The notes beneath the pieces were generated by a model. The model had not been told where the DNA came from. It did not search any database and was given only the letters and a program-made list of their open reading frames with translations. A stretch of DNA of 64,000 nucleotides from JAPPHA01 sp963664045 (GTDB lineage: Bacteria; Pseudomonadota; Alphaproteobacteria; Rhodobacterales; Rhodobacteraceae), in the NCBI GenBank assembly GCA_963664045.2, contig CAXXGT010000017.1, positions 1-64,000 of the forward strand, written 5' to 3'. Positions 1 to 9,123 of this stretch are shown in pieces. Position numbers and translations under genes: made by a program. How positions within the stretch are numbered: position 1 is the stretch's first letter; every line of letters starts with the position of its first letter.

Positions 1-36
1 TTTGCCAACCGCTCATCGCGATGTGTCCGCCGCATG
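1..36. repeat. 36-bp inverted repeat partner of 5145-5180
   Basis: The first 36 bases are the exact reverse complement of 5145-5180. Both lie in the 5' coding part of the IS66-borne methylase. The repeat may continue past the window edge, so its true length is unknown. Confidence 0.9.
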
Positions 37-628
37 TCGCATATATTGAGACACATCTTGGGGGCGGCGCCATCATGAAGCGCAAGCCTCCGGCGCTCAG
101 GAACATCGGCATCGATCTCAACCGCCGGCCATCGACACCTTCAGCTGCGCCTATCCGGTCGAGCTTCACCATGGTTGCTGCCACGCGTTCCTGTCTGATT
201 TCGACTTCGACGGCCGCGAGCTGGTCTATGCCGACCCGCCCTACGTGCAGTCTGCGCGCAAGTCGCAGCGCCGCTACCGTTACGACTATACGGACGCCGA
301 CCATGTGGAGCTTCTCGGCATCCTGAAGTCGCTGCCCTGTTCGGCGATGGTCTCCGGCTATCCGTCCCGGCTCTACGACGAACACCTCTCCGACTGGCAT
401 TCGCTGGAGATCCAGGTCAACAACCAGTCCTGCATCGTCACCGAGAAGCTGTGGTTCAACTTCGCGCCCGACCGGGTGCACTGGGCGGCCTTCGCCGGAC
501 GGAATTTCACCCACCGTCAGACCGTCAAGCGCAAGGCGGCGAGCTGGGGGCGGCGCTACGCGGCGATGCCCCGGGGCGAGCGCCTGGCGGTGCTGGCGGC
601 GATCATGGCGGAGGAGGCGGAGGAATGA
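1..628 (+). pseudogene. D12-class DNA adenine methylase, frameshifted, IS66-borne
   Basis: A Dam-like (D12 class) N6-adenine methyltransferase, which would methylate adenines in DNA. The frame enters from the left edge (residues CQPLIAMCPPH), followed by ETHLGGGAIMKRKPP, the usual SAM-binding start of this family. After a one-base frameshift near 124-130 it resumes with VELHHGCCH and the catalytic DPPY motif at about 230-245. It ends with TGA at 626-628, overlapping the ATG of tnpC by four bases, so the two are translationally coupled. A homologue occupies the same place in the element at 13072-18647. The 5' end is missing here, but 5145-5217 holds an inverted copy of it starting MGAWFGSK. 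Confidence 0.8.
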
Positions 629-2357
629 GCGGGATCGACCCTCACGACCCGGATGCGGTCCGCCAGAGGCTCGACGGGCTCCATGCGGAGTTCGCGGGGC
701 TGGGCGGCGGCGGCCTGCTGCGGGGGGCTGTCTCCCTGTTCAGGGAGTTGTTCGGGCTTGCCGGGACGCAGTCGACGATCATTGCCGCGCTACAGGACAA
801 GCTCACCGAGGAAGTGGCGAAGAACAGTGCGCTTCGCGACCAGCTCGCCCGCTACGAGCGCCAGCAGTACGGCCGGCGCTCGGAGAAGCGCCGCAACGCC
901 GACGCCGCCTCCGATGGCGCCGCATCGCCGGATGCCGGGGAGGATGAGCCCGAAGCCGAAAGGAAAGGCGAGGCCGAAAAGAAAGCCGAAAAGAAGCCCC
1001 GGGGCGGCGTCAACGGGCGCAAGAAGGATCGTGGCGATGCCGTCAACGGCACCGGGCTGCGCTTCGGCCCCGAGGCGACGGTGATCGACATCGACGTGAT
1101 GCCGCCGGAGATCGAGGGGCTGGCGGAGGGTGAATACGACATCATCTCCGAGCGGGTGTGCTGCAAGCTGGCATCGGTGCCGATCCGCCACGTGGTGCTG
1201 CGTTACCATTACAAGAAGGCGAAGATCAGATCCTCCGGCGCCCTGGTCTGCGCCCCGGCCGTCGAGGGCGTGTTCAAGAGCTCCTGCGCCGATGTGAGCT
1301 TTATCGCCGGAATGCTGGTCGACAAGTTCGCCTGGCATCTCCCCCTCTACCGCCAGCACCAGATGCTGGCCGAGAGCGGGATCACCGTCAGCCGCAAGTC
1401 CCTGAGTGGCTGGGCCAACCGGGCGATCTCGCTGCTGGAGCCGGTGTTCGAGGCCCAGTGCCGCTCGGTTCTGGAAAGTTCCGTCATCGTCATGGACGAG
1501 ACGCCGGTGCGGGCCGGGCGCGACCCGGACAGGCCGGGCAAGATGAAACAATGCTACTACTGGCCGGTGCTCGGCGACCGGGACGAAGTGGTGTTCCACT
1601 TCGCGCCCTCCCGCGCCCACCACCATGTCGCGCGGTTCCTCGGCGATTTCGAGGGCACGCTGGTCAGCGACGGCTACGGCGCCTACGCGGCTTACGCCGA
1701 GGCGCGGGGGGAGGCGGTGAGGCAGCAAAATTGCTGGGCGCATACGAGGCGCAATTTCGAGGAGCAGCTGGACAACCATCCGGTGTTCGCCGGGAAGGCG
1801 CTGGATCTGATCGGGGCATGTACGGGATCGAGAAGGAATTCCGTACCCGGCCGCCGCCTGAACGCCTGGAGGCGCGGCGCACCCGCACCCGCCCGCTGGT
1901 CGACGCCTTCTGGCAATGGTGTGAGCGGACGCTCGGGGACCCGGCGCTGACGCCGAAGCACCCGATCCGCCGGGCGGTCACCTACGCCGTCGAACGCCAG
2001 CAGGCCCTCGAGGTGTTCCTCGAAGACCCGTTGGTGCCGATCGACTCGAATGGTGTCGAGCGCGCACTGCGCCGCATCAAGCTGGGACAGAAGAACTGGC
2101 TTTTTTCCTGGACAGAATCCGGCGCACGGAACGTCGGGATCGTCAACAGCCTCGTCGCCACCTGTTTCCTGCTCGGGATCAGCCCTGCAACCTATCTGGG
2201 CGATGTCTTCCAGCGCATCGACACCCATCCGGCCGACCGGGTCCACGAACTGACGCCACGCCTGTGGAAGGACCTCTTCGCCGACACCCCGATGACCGGC
2301 AGCATCGACATGACCGTCGTCCGGGCTCACCCGGACGCCAGCCGGGGACCGCCGTAA
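625..2357 (+). pseudogene. tnpC: IS66 family transposase TnpC, frameshifted
   Basis: DDE transposase of the IS66 family. It starts at the ATG overlapping the methylase stop. The N-terminal coiled-coil region with the RRSEKRR stretch and the zinc-finger-like IS66 domain lead into the DDE core (MDETPVR for the first Asp, SDGYGAY for the second). Near 1817 one base is missing. The protein leaves frame after ALDLIG and resumes as MYGIEKEFRTRPPPERL, followed by the normal C-terminus with SNGVERALR. Full length would be about 577 residues, normal for IS66 TnpC. It converges with tnpB, overlapping its tail by 31 bases, which is unusual because IS66 tnpA, tnpB and tnpC normally run in one direction. 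Confidence 0.85.
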
Positions 2358-2692
2358 CGCTTGCGACGGCGGCGAACGGTGACGTCGATGCCGTCGATCA
2401 GGGCCATCAACTCGGTCGAAGACAATGCAAGCGCCGCATGGCCGGAGGCCGGAGGCGGGGCGAACAGGCCCTGCTCCAGGCGCTTGGACCAGATGAAGAA
2501 GCCGCCCCGCTCGAAGCCCAGGACCTTTACGATGGTCCGGCGCCGGTTGACGAACACGTACCAGCGTCCATCGGCCGGATTGCACCCGAGATGGCCCGAC
2601 ACCAGCGCGCACAGCCCGTCGAAACTGCGCCGCATGTCGGCCGGGTCCGTCGACAGCCAGATGCCGCCCCGCGGCCAGCCGCCGAGCATCAC
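2327..2692 (-). CDS. tnpB: IS66 Orf2 protein TnpB
   Basis: A 121-residue protein of the IS66 Orf2 (TnpB) family, an accessory protein needed for transposition of many IS66 elements. Typical parts are the PADMRRSFDGLCALV segment, the NRRRTIVKVL segment and a basic C-terminal tail. The length is normal. Its start overlaps the end of tnpA by four bases. It appears intact, unlike its neighbours. No tnpC follows it on this strand; the only nearby tnpC points the other way. Confidence 0.85.
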   Translation of the reverse strand: MMLGGWPRGGIWLSTDPADMRRSFDGLCALVSGHLGCNPADGRWYVFVNRRRTIVKVLGFERGGFFIWSKRLEQGLFAPPPASGHAALALSSTELMALIDGIDVTVRRRRKRYGGPRLASG

Positions 2693-2974
2693 GACCGCCG
2701 AACCCGCAGGACAACCCCGTCGCCCAGGTCAAGCTCGACGTCCCAGCCCGAGGAAACCGGCGGCGCAAGCTCGACAAAGGATCCCTTCCCGCCCCCAGGG
2801 CGGAGACGGCACCGCCAGTTCGAGAAGGTCTTCGAGGACAGCCCACGGGACTCGCAAAACTCCCGTTGCGACAGCCCCCGAGCGCTCGAAGTCCGCCATG
2901 ATGCCGCTCCACTCGTCTGCGCTGCGCACCACCGGCGCACGACGGGAACCAGCCGAACCATTCAAACCTGACAT
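2689..2974 (-). pseudogene. tnpA: IS66 TnpA (Orf1), frameshifted in a G run
   Basis: The helix-turn-helix Orf1 protein of IS66 elements. The first frame reads MSGLNGSAGSRRAPVVRSADEW up to MADFERSG. The rest, LSQREFCESRGLSSKTFSNW, is the classical HTH and lies in another frame. The break falls in a five-base G run at about 2873-2877 (reverse strand). The gene begins about 75 bases inside the IS terminus at 3072, as expected for a first IS66 gene. A homopolymer sequencing error cannot be excluded. Confidence 0.75.
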
Positions 2975-3047
2975 GACAATTTCCTCCGATCATTGATGAA
3001 TGACCGGAATTATCCCCACCCAACCCTCGCGTGAGCAACCGAATTAT

Positions 3048-3072
3048 CAGACGTCGCCATTTACCCGCTTAC
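3048..3072. repeat. IS66-type terminal repeat of element A
   Basis: Its reverse complement begins GTAAGCGGGTAAATGG, resembling the GTAAGCG ends of the IS66 family. It differs from 5379-5403 at one base in 25. It marks the junction of element A with the truncated tnpC that follows. Confidence 0.8.
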
Positions 3073-4205
3073 GGCGCACCTGCAGCTGTGCGTCGGCGCC
3101 GAAGGAGGTGGTGGCGCCACCGGTTCCCCGGCTGTTTCCCGGCTCCTCCTATGGGATCAGCTTCTGGGTCTGTTTCCTGCTCGAGCGTTACGCCTTCCAC
3201 CGTCCGCTGAACCGGGTCGCGGCATGGATGCGTGACCAGGGGGTGCCCATCTCGGCCGGGACCCTGGGCGACAGCATTCACAGGCTGATGCCGTTGTTCG
3301 ACCCGCTGTCGCAGGCGATCCTCGCCCACCTGAAAGCGGCCTCGGTGCTTCAGGGCGACGAAACCGGCTGGCGGGTTCAATCCCTCAAGGCCATCCGTGG
3401 CACCAGCCGGGCCTGGCTGTGGTGTGCGGTCTCCCGGGATGCGGTGTGGTTCCAGGTGGACGCGCGGCGCAATGCCGAGGCGGCCGGCAAGCTGTTCGCC
3501 GGCGTCGGTGCCGGCACGGTCCTGGTTTGTGACGCCTACTCGGCCTACAAGAAACTCGCGCGCGTTCTCGGCGGCATCCTGATCCTGGCCTGGTGCTGGG
3601 TCCATGTTCGCCGCAAATTCATCGAGGCCGCGGCCGGCAATGACGCCCTGGAGGCATGGGAGAACCGGTGGCTGGACCGGATCGGGAAACTATTCCACCT
3701 GAACAGGGTCCGGCTGAAACACTACGACCCGGAAGCGGGGATGGATCAGCAGTCGCGAAAGTTCGGGATTGCACATCGTCAACTGCAACGCGCGGTCGAC
3801 AAGCTGTTCGCCCTCGCGGAGACGGAACGCGCGGGGCCTGCCGGTTCGGACCGGCGAGCGAAGGCGCTCAACTCGCTGGTGCGGCATCGCGGCGGGCTCT
3901 GCGTGTTCGTCGACAGGCCGGACATTCCCATGGACAACAATTTGCCTGAAAGAATCCAGCGCGGTCCCGTGATCGGGCGGAAGCTGTCGTTCGGCTCCGA
4001 CAGCCTGGAAGGCGCCCGGTACTCCGCCATGATGTACGGGATCATCGAGACCCTGCGGATGAACGGGATCGATGTCCGCACGTGGCTCGACGACTGGCTC
4101 TCGGCCTGCGCGGGCAACGGCGGCCAGCCTCCGGACGACCTCTCACCCTGGCTGCCATGGTCGATGGACGAAGACAGGCGCCGACAACTCAAGGCCACGC
4201 AATGA
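3073..4205 (+). pseudogene. tnpC: IS66 family transposase TnpC, N-terminus lost
   Basis: Native sequence starts at RRTCSCASAPKEVV, inside the zinc-finger-like region. The IS66 core then continues (LLERYAFHRPLNR, QGDETGWR for the first catalytic Asp, CDAYSAYK for the second, MDNNLPERIQR near the C-terminus). It belongs to a different IS66 branch from the tnpC at 625-2357. The open frame extends upstream to an ATG at 3000, but those first 24 codons come from the terminus of element A. Its stop overlaps the ATG of the DruA-like gene. About 100-150 N-terminal residues are missing, so it is unlikely to be active. Confidence 0.8.
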
Positions 4206-5095
4206 CCGCGGACAACACCACGATCGCGTGCCGTTACCACGGGCGTGACTTCACCACCGGCGAGATGGCGCTGATGCGGGACCTGATCGCGGCCTCCCCG
4301 CAACAGACCCGTGCCGGGCTGGCGCGCGCGTTCTGCCGCGCCATCGGCTGGGTCAAGCCCGACGGCGAACTCAGGGCCATGATGGCCCGGCTCACCATGC
4401 TGAGGATGCACCGGGACGGGATCATCACACTGCCGCCGCCGCGACACGGACCGCGGCCGCGGCGGGTTCCGGAGTTCGGCCCGGAAACCGACCCGCCGCA
4501 GACGCCGATGCCGGAGACCCTGGACGCGGTGCGCCCGGTCCGCCTGGTCAGGGTCACCGGCGCCGGCCGTGCCGCCAGTGTCGCCTGGAACGGCTTCATC
4601 GCCCGCTGGCACTACCTCGGTTACACGCCCCTCATCGGTGCACAGATGCGCTATGCGGTCCAGGACCGGGAGGGCCGGCCGCTGGCCATGCTCGGCTTCT
4701 CGGCCGCCGCATGGAAGACCGCACCCCGCGATGCCTTCATCGGATGGTCTCCGGAAGTCCGGGAGCGGAACCTGTACCGCGTGATCAACAATGCCCGATA
4801 TCTCATCATGCCATGGATCCGGATTCCAGGTCTCGCCTCCCACATCCTCTCCCGGGCGCGGCGCCAACTGCCGAAGGACTGGCAAAGCCACCACAACATC
4901 TCCCCGGTCCTGATGGAAACCTTCGTCGAAACCCCGCGCTTCTCAGGGATCACCTACAAGGCGTCCGGATGGATCCATGTCGGAACAACAAAGGGGCGGG
5001 GCAAATACGACAGAAAGAATGAATTCGCAAAGCCCAGGAAAGACATCTGGCTCTGCCCGCTCAGAAAAGACTGGAAAAGAATCCTCAATCAATAG
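4202..5095 (+). CDS. DUF4338 (DruA-like) protein coupled to IS66 tnpC
   Basis: A 297-residue protein of the DUF4338 family, whose best known member is DruA of the Druantia anti-phage system. Visible family landmarks are the N-terminal helical part (about residues 10-75), RWHYLGY around residue 140, FIGWSPEVRERNL, the block VINNARYLIMPW near 200, and METFVETPRF near 240. The start is the ATG overlapping the tnpC stop (ATGA), so the two are translated together. No other Druantia genes (helicase DruE, DruB-D) are present, and the gene lies between tnpC and the IS end. I infer an IS accessory protein rather than a defence gene. A second family member is fused to an IS4 transposase at 22049-25030. 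The biochemical role is unknown. Confidence 0.8.
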   Translation: MTADNTTIACRYHGRDFTTGEMALMRDLIAASPQQTRAGLARAFCRAIGWVKPDGELRAMMARLTMLRMHRDGIITLPPPRHGPRPRRVPEFGPETDPPQTPMPETLDAVRPVRLVRVTGAGRAASVAWNGFIARWHYLGYTPLIGAQMRYAVQDREGRPLAMLGFSAAAWKTAPRDAFIGWSPEVRERNLYRVINNARYLIMPWIRIPGLASHILSRARRQLPKDWQSHHNISPVLMETFVETPRFSGITYKASGWIHVGTTKGRGKYDRKNEFAKPRKDIWLCPLRKDWKRILNQ

Positions 5096-5144
5096 ACAAC
5101 AGACAACAACATCACGCCTTCGCCGAACGCTTACTCGACTTAGC

Positions 5145-5217
5145 CATGCGGCGGACACATCGCGATGAGCGGTTGGCAAAGACCAGAGGTCGCTTTCGAT
5201 CCAAACCATGCGCCCAT
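5145..5217 (-). pseudogene. 5' fragment of a D12 adenine methylase
   Basis: On the minus strand an ATG at 5217, preceded by GGGGAG, opens MGAWFGSKATSGLCQPLIA and runs to CPPH. It is then cut off at 5145, where ten unrelated bases and the end of element B follow. The start is supported by the homologue beginning MGAWFGSKATTGLCQ at 18432. Bases 5145-5180 repeat 1-36 in inverted orientation. Confidence 0.75.
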
Positions 5218-5378
5218 GGCCGTTCTCCCCCGATGATTCGTCTTGATTCGCCGGGAATAGCCCCGGCGCCCTATCGTGTCAAACGGAAAAAACGGCGCAG
5301 CAGCAGCAAATTGGAGAATGTCAGGCCGCAGGATCGGCCGCAGCCGACAGGACGAAACCAGAAACCAGGCGAAATCAA

Positions 5379-5403
5379 CAGACGTCGCCGTTTACCCGCT
5401 TAC
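5379..5403. repeat. IS66-type terminal repeat inserted in the TonB receptor gene
   Basis: Reverse complement begins GTAAGCGGGTAAACGG, 24 of 25 identical to the terminus at 3048-3072. Base 5404 is the first base of the interrupted receptor gene. The 160 bases between this repeat and the methylase fragment (5218-5378) are the leader of the element; no gene is seen there. Confidence 0.8.
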
Positions 5404-6867
5404 GTAGCTGACGCCTCCGGAGCCCAGAACCTGTGTGACGTCATGGTTCATGCCGTCATTGTCGCGGAAGCGCAGGATGGAATGCACGTTTGATTTGCCT
5501 GCCGTGAAACCCGCGGTCCATGCGGCATTGCGGCCCCCGATCGCGAGTGTGTTCCCTTCCAGCGCCAGACGGGTTCCAAGGTATTCTCCGCTGGCATCAA
5601 TTTCCTCCCGCAAGCTGGAACGTTCTATGGCACCCAGGTGATCCTGATCGGTTGAAAACGGGTTCTCGAGATCGTAATTTCCATCCGCGATTTCCGCCCT
5701 GATCTTGCCTTCGTGGACGAAGGTATCGCCTGACAAGGAACTTTTCACCCGATAGGATTCGATGAGCGCGTCGTAGCCCAGACCCTGCGCCAACGGTCCG
5801 TCAATGCTCAAGGCGATGTCGTATTCGTTCCAATTCGATTTCCAGTCTCGGTTGCCATGCCCGACAAAACGGTGCGCTACGACGAAAATATCGCCGCTAT
5901 CCGCTCCGATATCCGATCCGGCTTCGTTGATCGCATCAATCATATCCCCGTTGGGTTTGAATCCGAAGAAGCCGACGGAAGGCGCGAAGCGAAATGCCCA
6001 GTTTCCTTGTCCGATATTCGCATCCAGGTGGAGTTCTGCCCCTTCCCCGAGTGGATGGTCCAGGTTCAGGATCGCCGTCCTTTGCTCCAGGCGGCCAGTG
6101 TCCCACATAATTTCGCCGAAAGCGAAGCCGCAACCCTTGTCATTGCTGCCGCTCCCAAACGGATCGGTGAGCGGGCCGGTATAGCCATTTGCCGGGTTGC
6201 ACGCACCCAGTGAAACCGACCTTACGCCGCGCCCTTCCCCACCAGGACGATTGATAATCCAAACGGTATTGCCACCGACACTGACGTTTTTCGCCTCGCT
6301 GAATGTGCCGCCTTCCTTCCAGACCGAACGGCTGTGCTCCCGGTGCCTCGCCGCGATTTCCTGGCGGTCGAGGATATCAACACCGACAACCATGCGTCCC
6401 TCGCCGACCTCGCCGCCCCAGAATACACTGCCTTGAAAACCATCGCCGCCCTCACGGCTGGGCAGTCGCGTGAGTCCTCGCGTCTCGAAGCCGTTCAGGT
6501 CCTTCCGCAGCACGATATTGATCGCCCCGCGTATGGCGCTACCGCCGAGAGTGCCCAGGCTGTCGCCGCTCAGAAGTTCGATGCGCTCAATGGCCGAAAT
6601 CGGCAATGTATCAAGATCGGAGGCGGAGCTCGCGTAGGGCCTGCCGTCGACCAGAACCAGCAGCGGCTGCCCCCCTGTGTAGAAATAGCGGACGATGCCG
6701 GTATTCAACAGCTCCTCGAGAGTCTGGGCACCGGTCCGTTCCAGAAAATCCCGGTCCCGCTCCGCGACGACACGCGGGGCAGGAGCAAGAGGCCCTGCAT
6801 CAACCGCTGTTGCTGCGAAAACGGCGAGTGCAGCGAATGTGGAAAATGAAACTGCCCGCATCCTCAT
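5392..6867 (-). pseudogene. TonB-dependent receptor, C-terminus lost to an IS66-type end
   Basis: Outer-membrane receptor of the TonB-dependent type for active uptake of a ligand such as a siderophore, heme or other large solute. The start at 6867 follows GGGAGA. Residues 1-25 form a signal peptide ending AATAVDAG. The plug domain is clear (LEELLNTGIVRYFY, LVLVDGRPY, ISAIERIELLSG, AIRGAINIVLRKD), and barrel strands follow. Native coding ends at 5404; the last codons and the stop come from the IS end. Only about 490 residues remain where 700 or more are usual, so the barrel is incomplete and the rest is not in the window. It lies downstream of the Slam and TbpB-like genes, hinting at a former uptake locus. 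Confidence 0.8.
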
Positions 6868-7305
6868 GATTTTCTCCCAATCCAACTGCTCACACCCCCT
6901 CCTGGCGGCCGTTGAATCTCGTGCACGACAGCCGTCAGTCTCATTGACGAGGCTGAAGGAACATTGCAAACACGATCGCAAAGGGCAAGAACTGGTAGCC
7001 GCTCCGGCATCGATCATCGCTCCTTTTCCTCATCGTGGCCAGCATTCCACACCGTGGCCCATCAGAACCGGGCACTGAGATCGAGCCGCCCGCCATGTTC
7101 GGGCGCCATTCCCGCTCCGGACCCGGCGTCGATGTGAAGCGGGCGCCGAAGGCTGGGAAACCGTAGCCCAGCCTGAGCTCCACGCGCCACCGCCGCCCGT
7201 ACGTCACCGTCGGGCGGATTCATCCTTTTAACTGGAACCTACACGACCGTCAGTAAGGCGTGTGCGTGTCGTTCAGGGTCTTGCTTGCGTATTGCGTGGC
7301 TGTCC
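6868..7305. other. Gene-poor stretch with a possible outer-membrane protein scrap
   Basis: No intact gene is visible. The minus strand near 7110-7205 reads GYGFPAFGARFTSTPG, which resembles a strand repeat seen in large autotransporter-like barrels. The match is short and the rest has decayed, so this is a weak suggestion only. Confidence 0.25.
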
Positions 7306-7440
7306 GAGGCCATCGCCCAGACGCGGGAGCGGGGTTATGCGGAGGAATACCGGACCGTGGAAAGCCGGCCCACCTGATCGGCGTGGCGTGTAGCCGCGAG
7401 ACCCGAAATCTTCTTGAGATCAGGGGCGAGCTTATCTGAG
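7306..7440 (+). pseudogene. C-terminal scrap of a PD-(D/E)XK-type AAA-ATPase-like protein
   Basis: The plus strand reads EAIAQTRERGYAEEY and, after a frameshift, HLIGVACSRETRNL followed by a stop. This is the recognisable C-terminus of the PD-(D/E)XK nuclease domain appended to AAA-ATPase-like proteins (the family also seen decayed at 29735-30580). Nothing upstream of it survives. Confidence 0.5.
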
Positions 7441-7469
7441 CCAGAGGGGTGCCGAGCTGACGGACGCCC

Positions 7470-8870
7470 TCAGAATTGCCGCACGAAACTGATCTCGCCC
7501 CCGGTGCGCTTGTAATCGGCCTGCTGCGCATTACTTCCCCGCCGCTCGTGCGTGATGGAAAACTGCGGGCTGAACGCCCCGATGGTCAGGTCACGCTTGA
7601 GTACGGAAAGCCGGATCGACCGGGTCACGTCCTTGCGCGGCGTGCCGTCCACGACATTTGACGGAGGCAGTCCCGGACCCTTGTAGTCGGTCCAGCGCCC
7701 GGTCAGCGTTCCCGAGACACTGAAACTGCGCGGAAGCGCGATGCTCGCGCCGAGCGAGGTCCAGAGTGTCCGGTTGCGCACGGCTTCGGTCTCGGGCCGC
7801 TCGCGTCCCCATCCGGCACGAAAGTTTGTCTGCAGGGTCGGGCTGACGGACCACGTCAGGCCGACAGACAGGTCCGAGACCGGCCCGTCGAGGTGCGTGC
7901 TCACGTCATGGCGCTTCGCGCTCCAGGACGCGCCAAGCTGCCCAGAGACACGCGGAGTGAGCCGCCGGAAGGCTTCCAGCCGCACACCCAGGCTCCGGCT
8001 GGAGGGTTTGTCGCCCTGCCATTCCCGGCGGGCAGTGAGCAGCAGGCTTGCCTCGGTGCGCGGATCGATCAGCCAGCGCGGCCCGACATGAAGGCCCAGG
8101 CCCATGCGGTCGAATTTCGAGCCGGCATACTCGCGGCGTGAAATGTCGCCGCCCACACGAAGCCGCCAGTTCGGCGCAAGCGGCTCCTGGTATTCGCCGC
8201 CGGCCCAGATCGACAGGCCGATGCCGGACTGCTCCCCACCATCGTCCAGCGTGAACGGCAATCGCCCGAGCGGAGTGTCAACCAGAACGGTTTCGCTGGC
8301 GGAGGCGGCGCCGATATTGGTGTCGGGCGCCAGCGCGACGCCGAAATACCCATGCCAGCGCTTGCGTGCGCGGAGCACCGCCAGGTGACGGTTGATGTTG
8401 GCCACGACTGGCGCCGGGGGATTGGCGGCAAGCGCCCGTTCGAAGTGCCTCCTGGCGAGACTGTCCCGCCCCCTGAGGAAGAAGGCACGGGCGAGTTCCA
8501 GCCGGACCCGGGTCAGCTCGGGATTGGCGGCAAGGATGGTCTCGAACGCCACGATTGAGACATCCAGGAGCGCGTTACGTTCGGCCTCCCCGATCCCGGG
8601 GCGATCGGCAGCCCCCAAAGCGGCCACGCCGGTCTCGAACAGCAATGCGCCAGCGCGTGGGTCACGGGGCGTCAGGGGCCGGAGGATGGCGAATGCCGCC
8701 TCCCAACGGCCTTCACTCAGTAGCGCCGCAGCCGTTTCGACTTGCGTATCTGCTGGAACAGTGGCTTCCGGAGCGCCGTTATGCCCGTCAGCCGATGCCG
8801 TCGGGACTGCCAGCAGGCCAATCAGCACGGTCCCGAAAAGAAGCGAGGCGAGGTTCAAGCGAGTGTGCAT
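7470..8870 (-). CDS. Surface lipoprotein assembly modifier (Slam, DUF560)
   Basis: A 466-residue outer-membrane protein of the Slam family, which helps move lipoproteins to the outer face of the outer membrane. The start chosen (8870) follows AGGG and gives a signal peptide ending in ASADG. Residues about 40-180 form the TPR-like part (LLSEGRWEAAFAILRPL, GRDSLARRHFERAL). From about 190 on, the amphipathic barrel strands begin with HGYFGVALAPDTNIG, and the protein ends in Phe as barrel proteins do. The gene just upstream encodes a TbpB-like lipoprotein with a C-terminal barrel, the classical Slam client. The pairing strongly suggests a dedicated substrate. A hairpin between the two genes may lower Slam expression relative to the client. 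Confidence 0.8.
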   Translation of the reverse strand: MHTRLNLASLLFGTVLIGLLAVPTASADGHNGAPEATVPADTQVETAAALLSEGRWEAAFAILRPLTPRDPRAGALLFETGVAALGAADRPGIGEAERNALLDVSIVAFETILAANPELTRVRLELARAFFLRGRDSLARRHFERALAANPPAPVVANINRHLAVLRARKRWHGYFGVALAPDTNIGAASASETVLVDTPLGRLPFTLDDGGEQSGIGLSIWAGGEYQEPLAPNWRLRVGGDISRREYAGSKFDRMGLGLHVGPRWLIDPRTEASLLLTARREWQGDKPSSRSLGVRLEAFRRLTPRVSGQLGASWSAKRHDVSTHLDGPVSDLSVGLTWSVSPTLQTNFRAGWGRERPETEAVRNRTLWTSLGASIALPRSFSVSGTLTGRWTDYKGPGLPPSNVVDGTPRKDVTRSIRLSVLKRDLTIGAFSPQFSITHERRGSNAQQADYKRTGGEISFVRQF

Positions 8871-9072
8871 GTGAATTCCCTTCATTCCGTCTGACCTATT
8901 CGTGGCCCGAATACGACAGGCCCGCAAAGGGTCGCATGGGGACCGCTGGGCAGTGACAAGGGGTCCAGGGGAGGTGGTGCAGCGGCTCCTGCAGGGACGG
9001 CCGGTCTCTCCAGGTCGACCCTGCGCCTTTCGGGACGACCCGCGCGGCCCGCGCAGGTGACCCCGAAAGAGA

Positions 9073-9095
9073 AAGGGCGGCGCAGGGCCGCCCTT
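9073..9095 (-). terminator. Hairpin after the TbpB-like lipoprotein gene
   Basis: A perfect 9-bp stem (AAGGGCGGC / GCCGCCCTT) with a 5-base loop. On the minus strand it is followed by TTCTCTTTC. It lies 28 bases beyond the stop of the lipoprotein gene and fits an intrinsic terminator, probably leaky because slam follows about 200 bases on with no clear promoter of its own. Confidence 0.7.
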
Positions 9096-9123
9096 CCTGG
9101 GTTTCATGCCCTTTCAGGCTGGA

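Larger units (their letters stand above)
1..3072 (+). mobile_element. IS66-type element A, left end outside the window
   Basis: The segment holds a D12 methylase, an IS66 tnpC, and convergent tnpB and tnpA, and ends with an IS66-like terminus at 3048-3072 (reverse complement begins GTAAGCGGGTAAA). Base 3073 resumes inside the tnpC of another IS66-type element, so element A inserted there. A second copy of the same terminus at 5379-5403 is followed by the same methylase 5' end, which shows that the methylase lies just inside the left end. Three genes carry one-base frameshifts, so this copy is probably inactive. By that comparison the missing left end lies about 220 bases upstream of the window. 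Confidence 0.7.
3073..5134 (+). mobile_element. IS66-type element B with a DruA-like gene, 5' truncated
   Basis: What remains is an N-terminally truncated tnpC, a DUF4338/DruA-like gene overlapping it by four bases, and a right end at about 5115-5134 whose reverse complement starts GTAAGCGTTCGG. The left part, including any tnpA and tnpB, was lost when element A inserted at 3072/3073. On the right it abuts a fragment of the methylase of a third IS66-type end, with ten bases between. Confidence 0.7.

Noticed and set aside
790..1779. A 329-codon minus-strand open frame over the IS66 tnpC
   Set aside because: Antisense artefact of high GC coding DNA; rich in His, Arg and Gly with no recognisable domain.
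3779..4894. A 371-codon minus-strand open frame over tnpC and the DruA-like gene
   Set aside because: It covers two clear plus-strand genes and has no domain signature.
4202..5095. A Druantia anti-phage island
   Set aside because: Only the DruA-like gene is present, inside an IS; the large helicase and other Druantia genes are absent, so calling a defence system would be unsupported.
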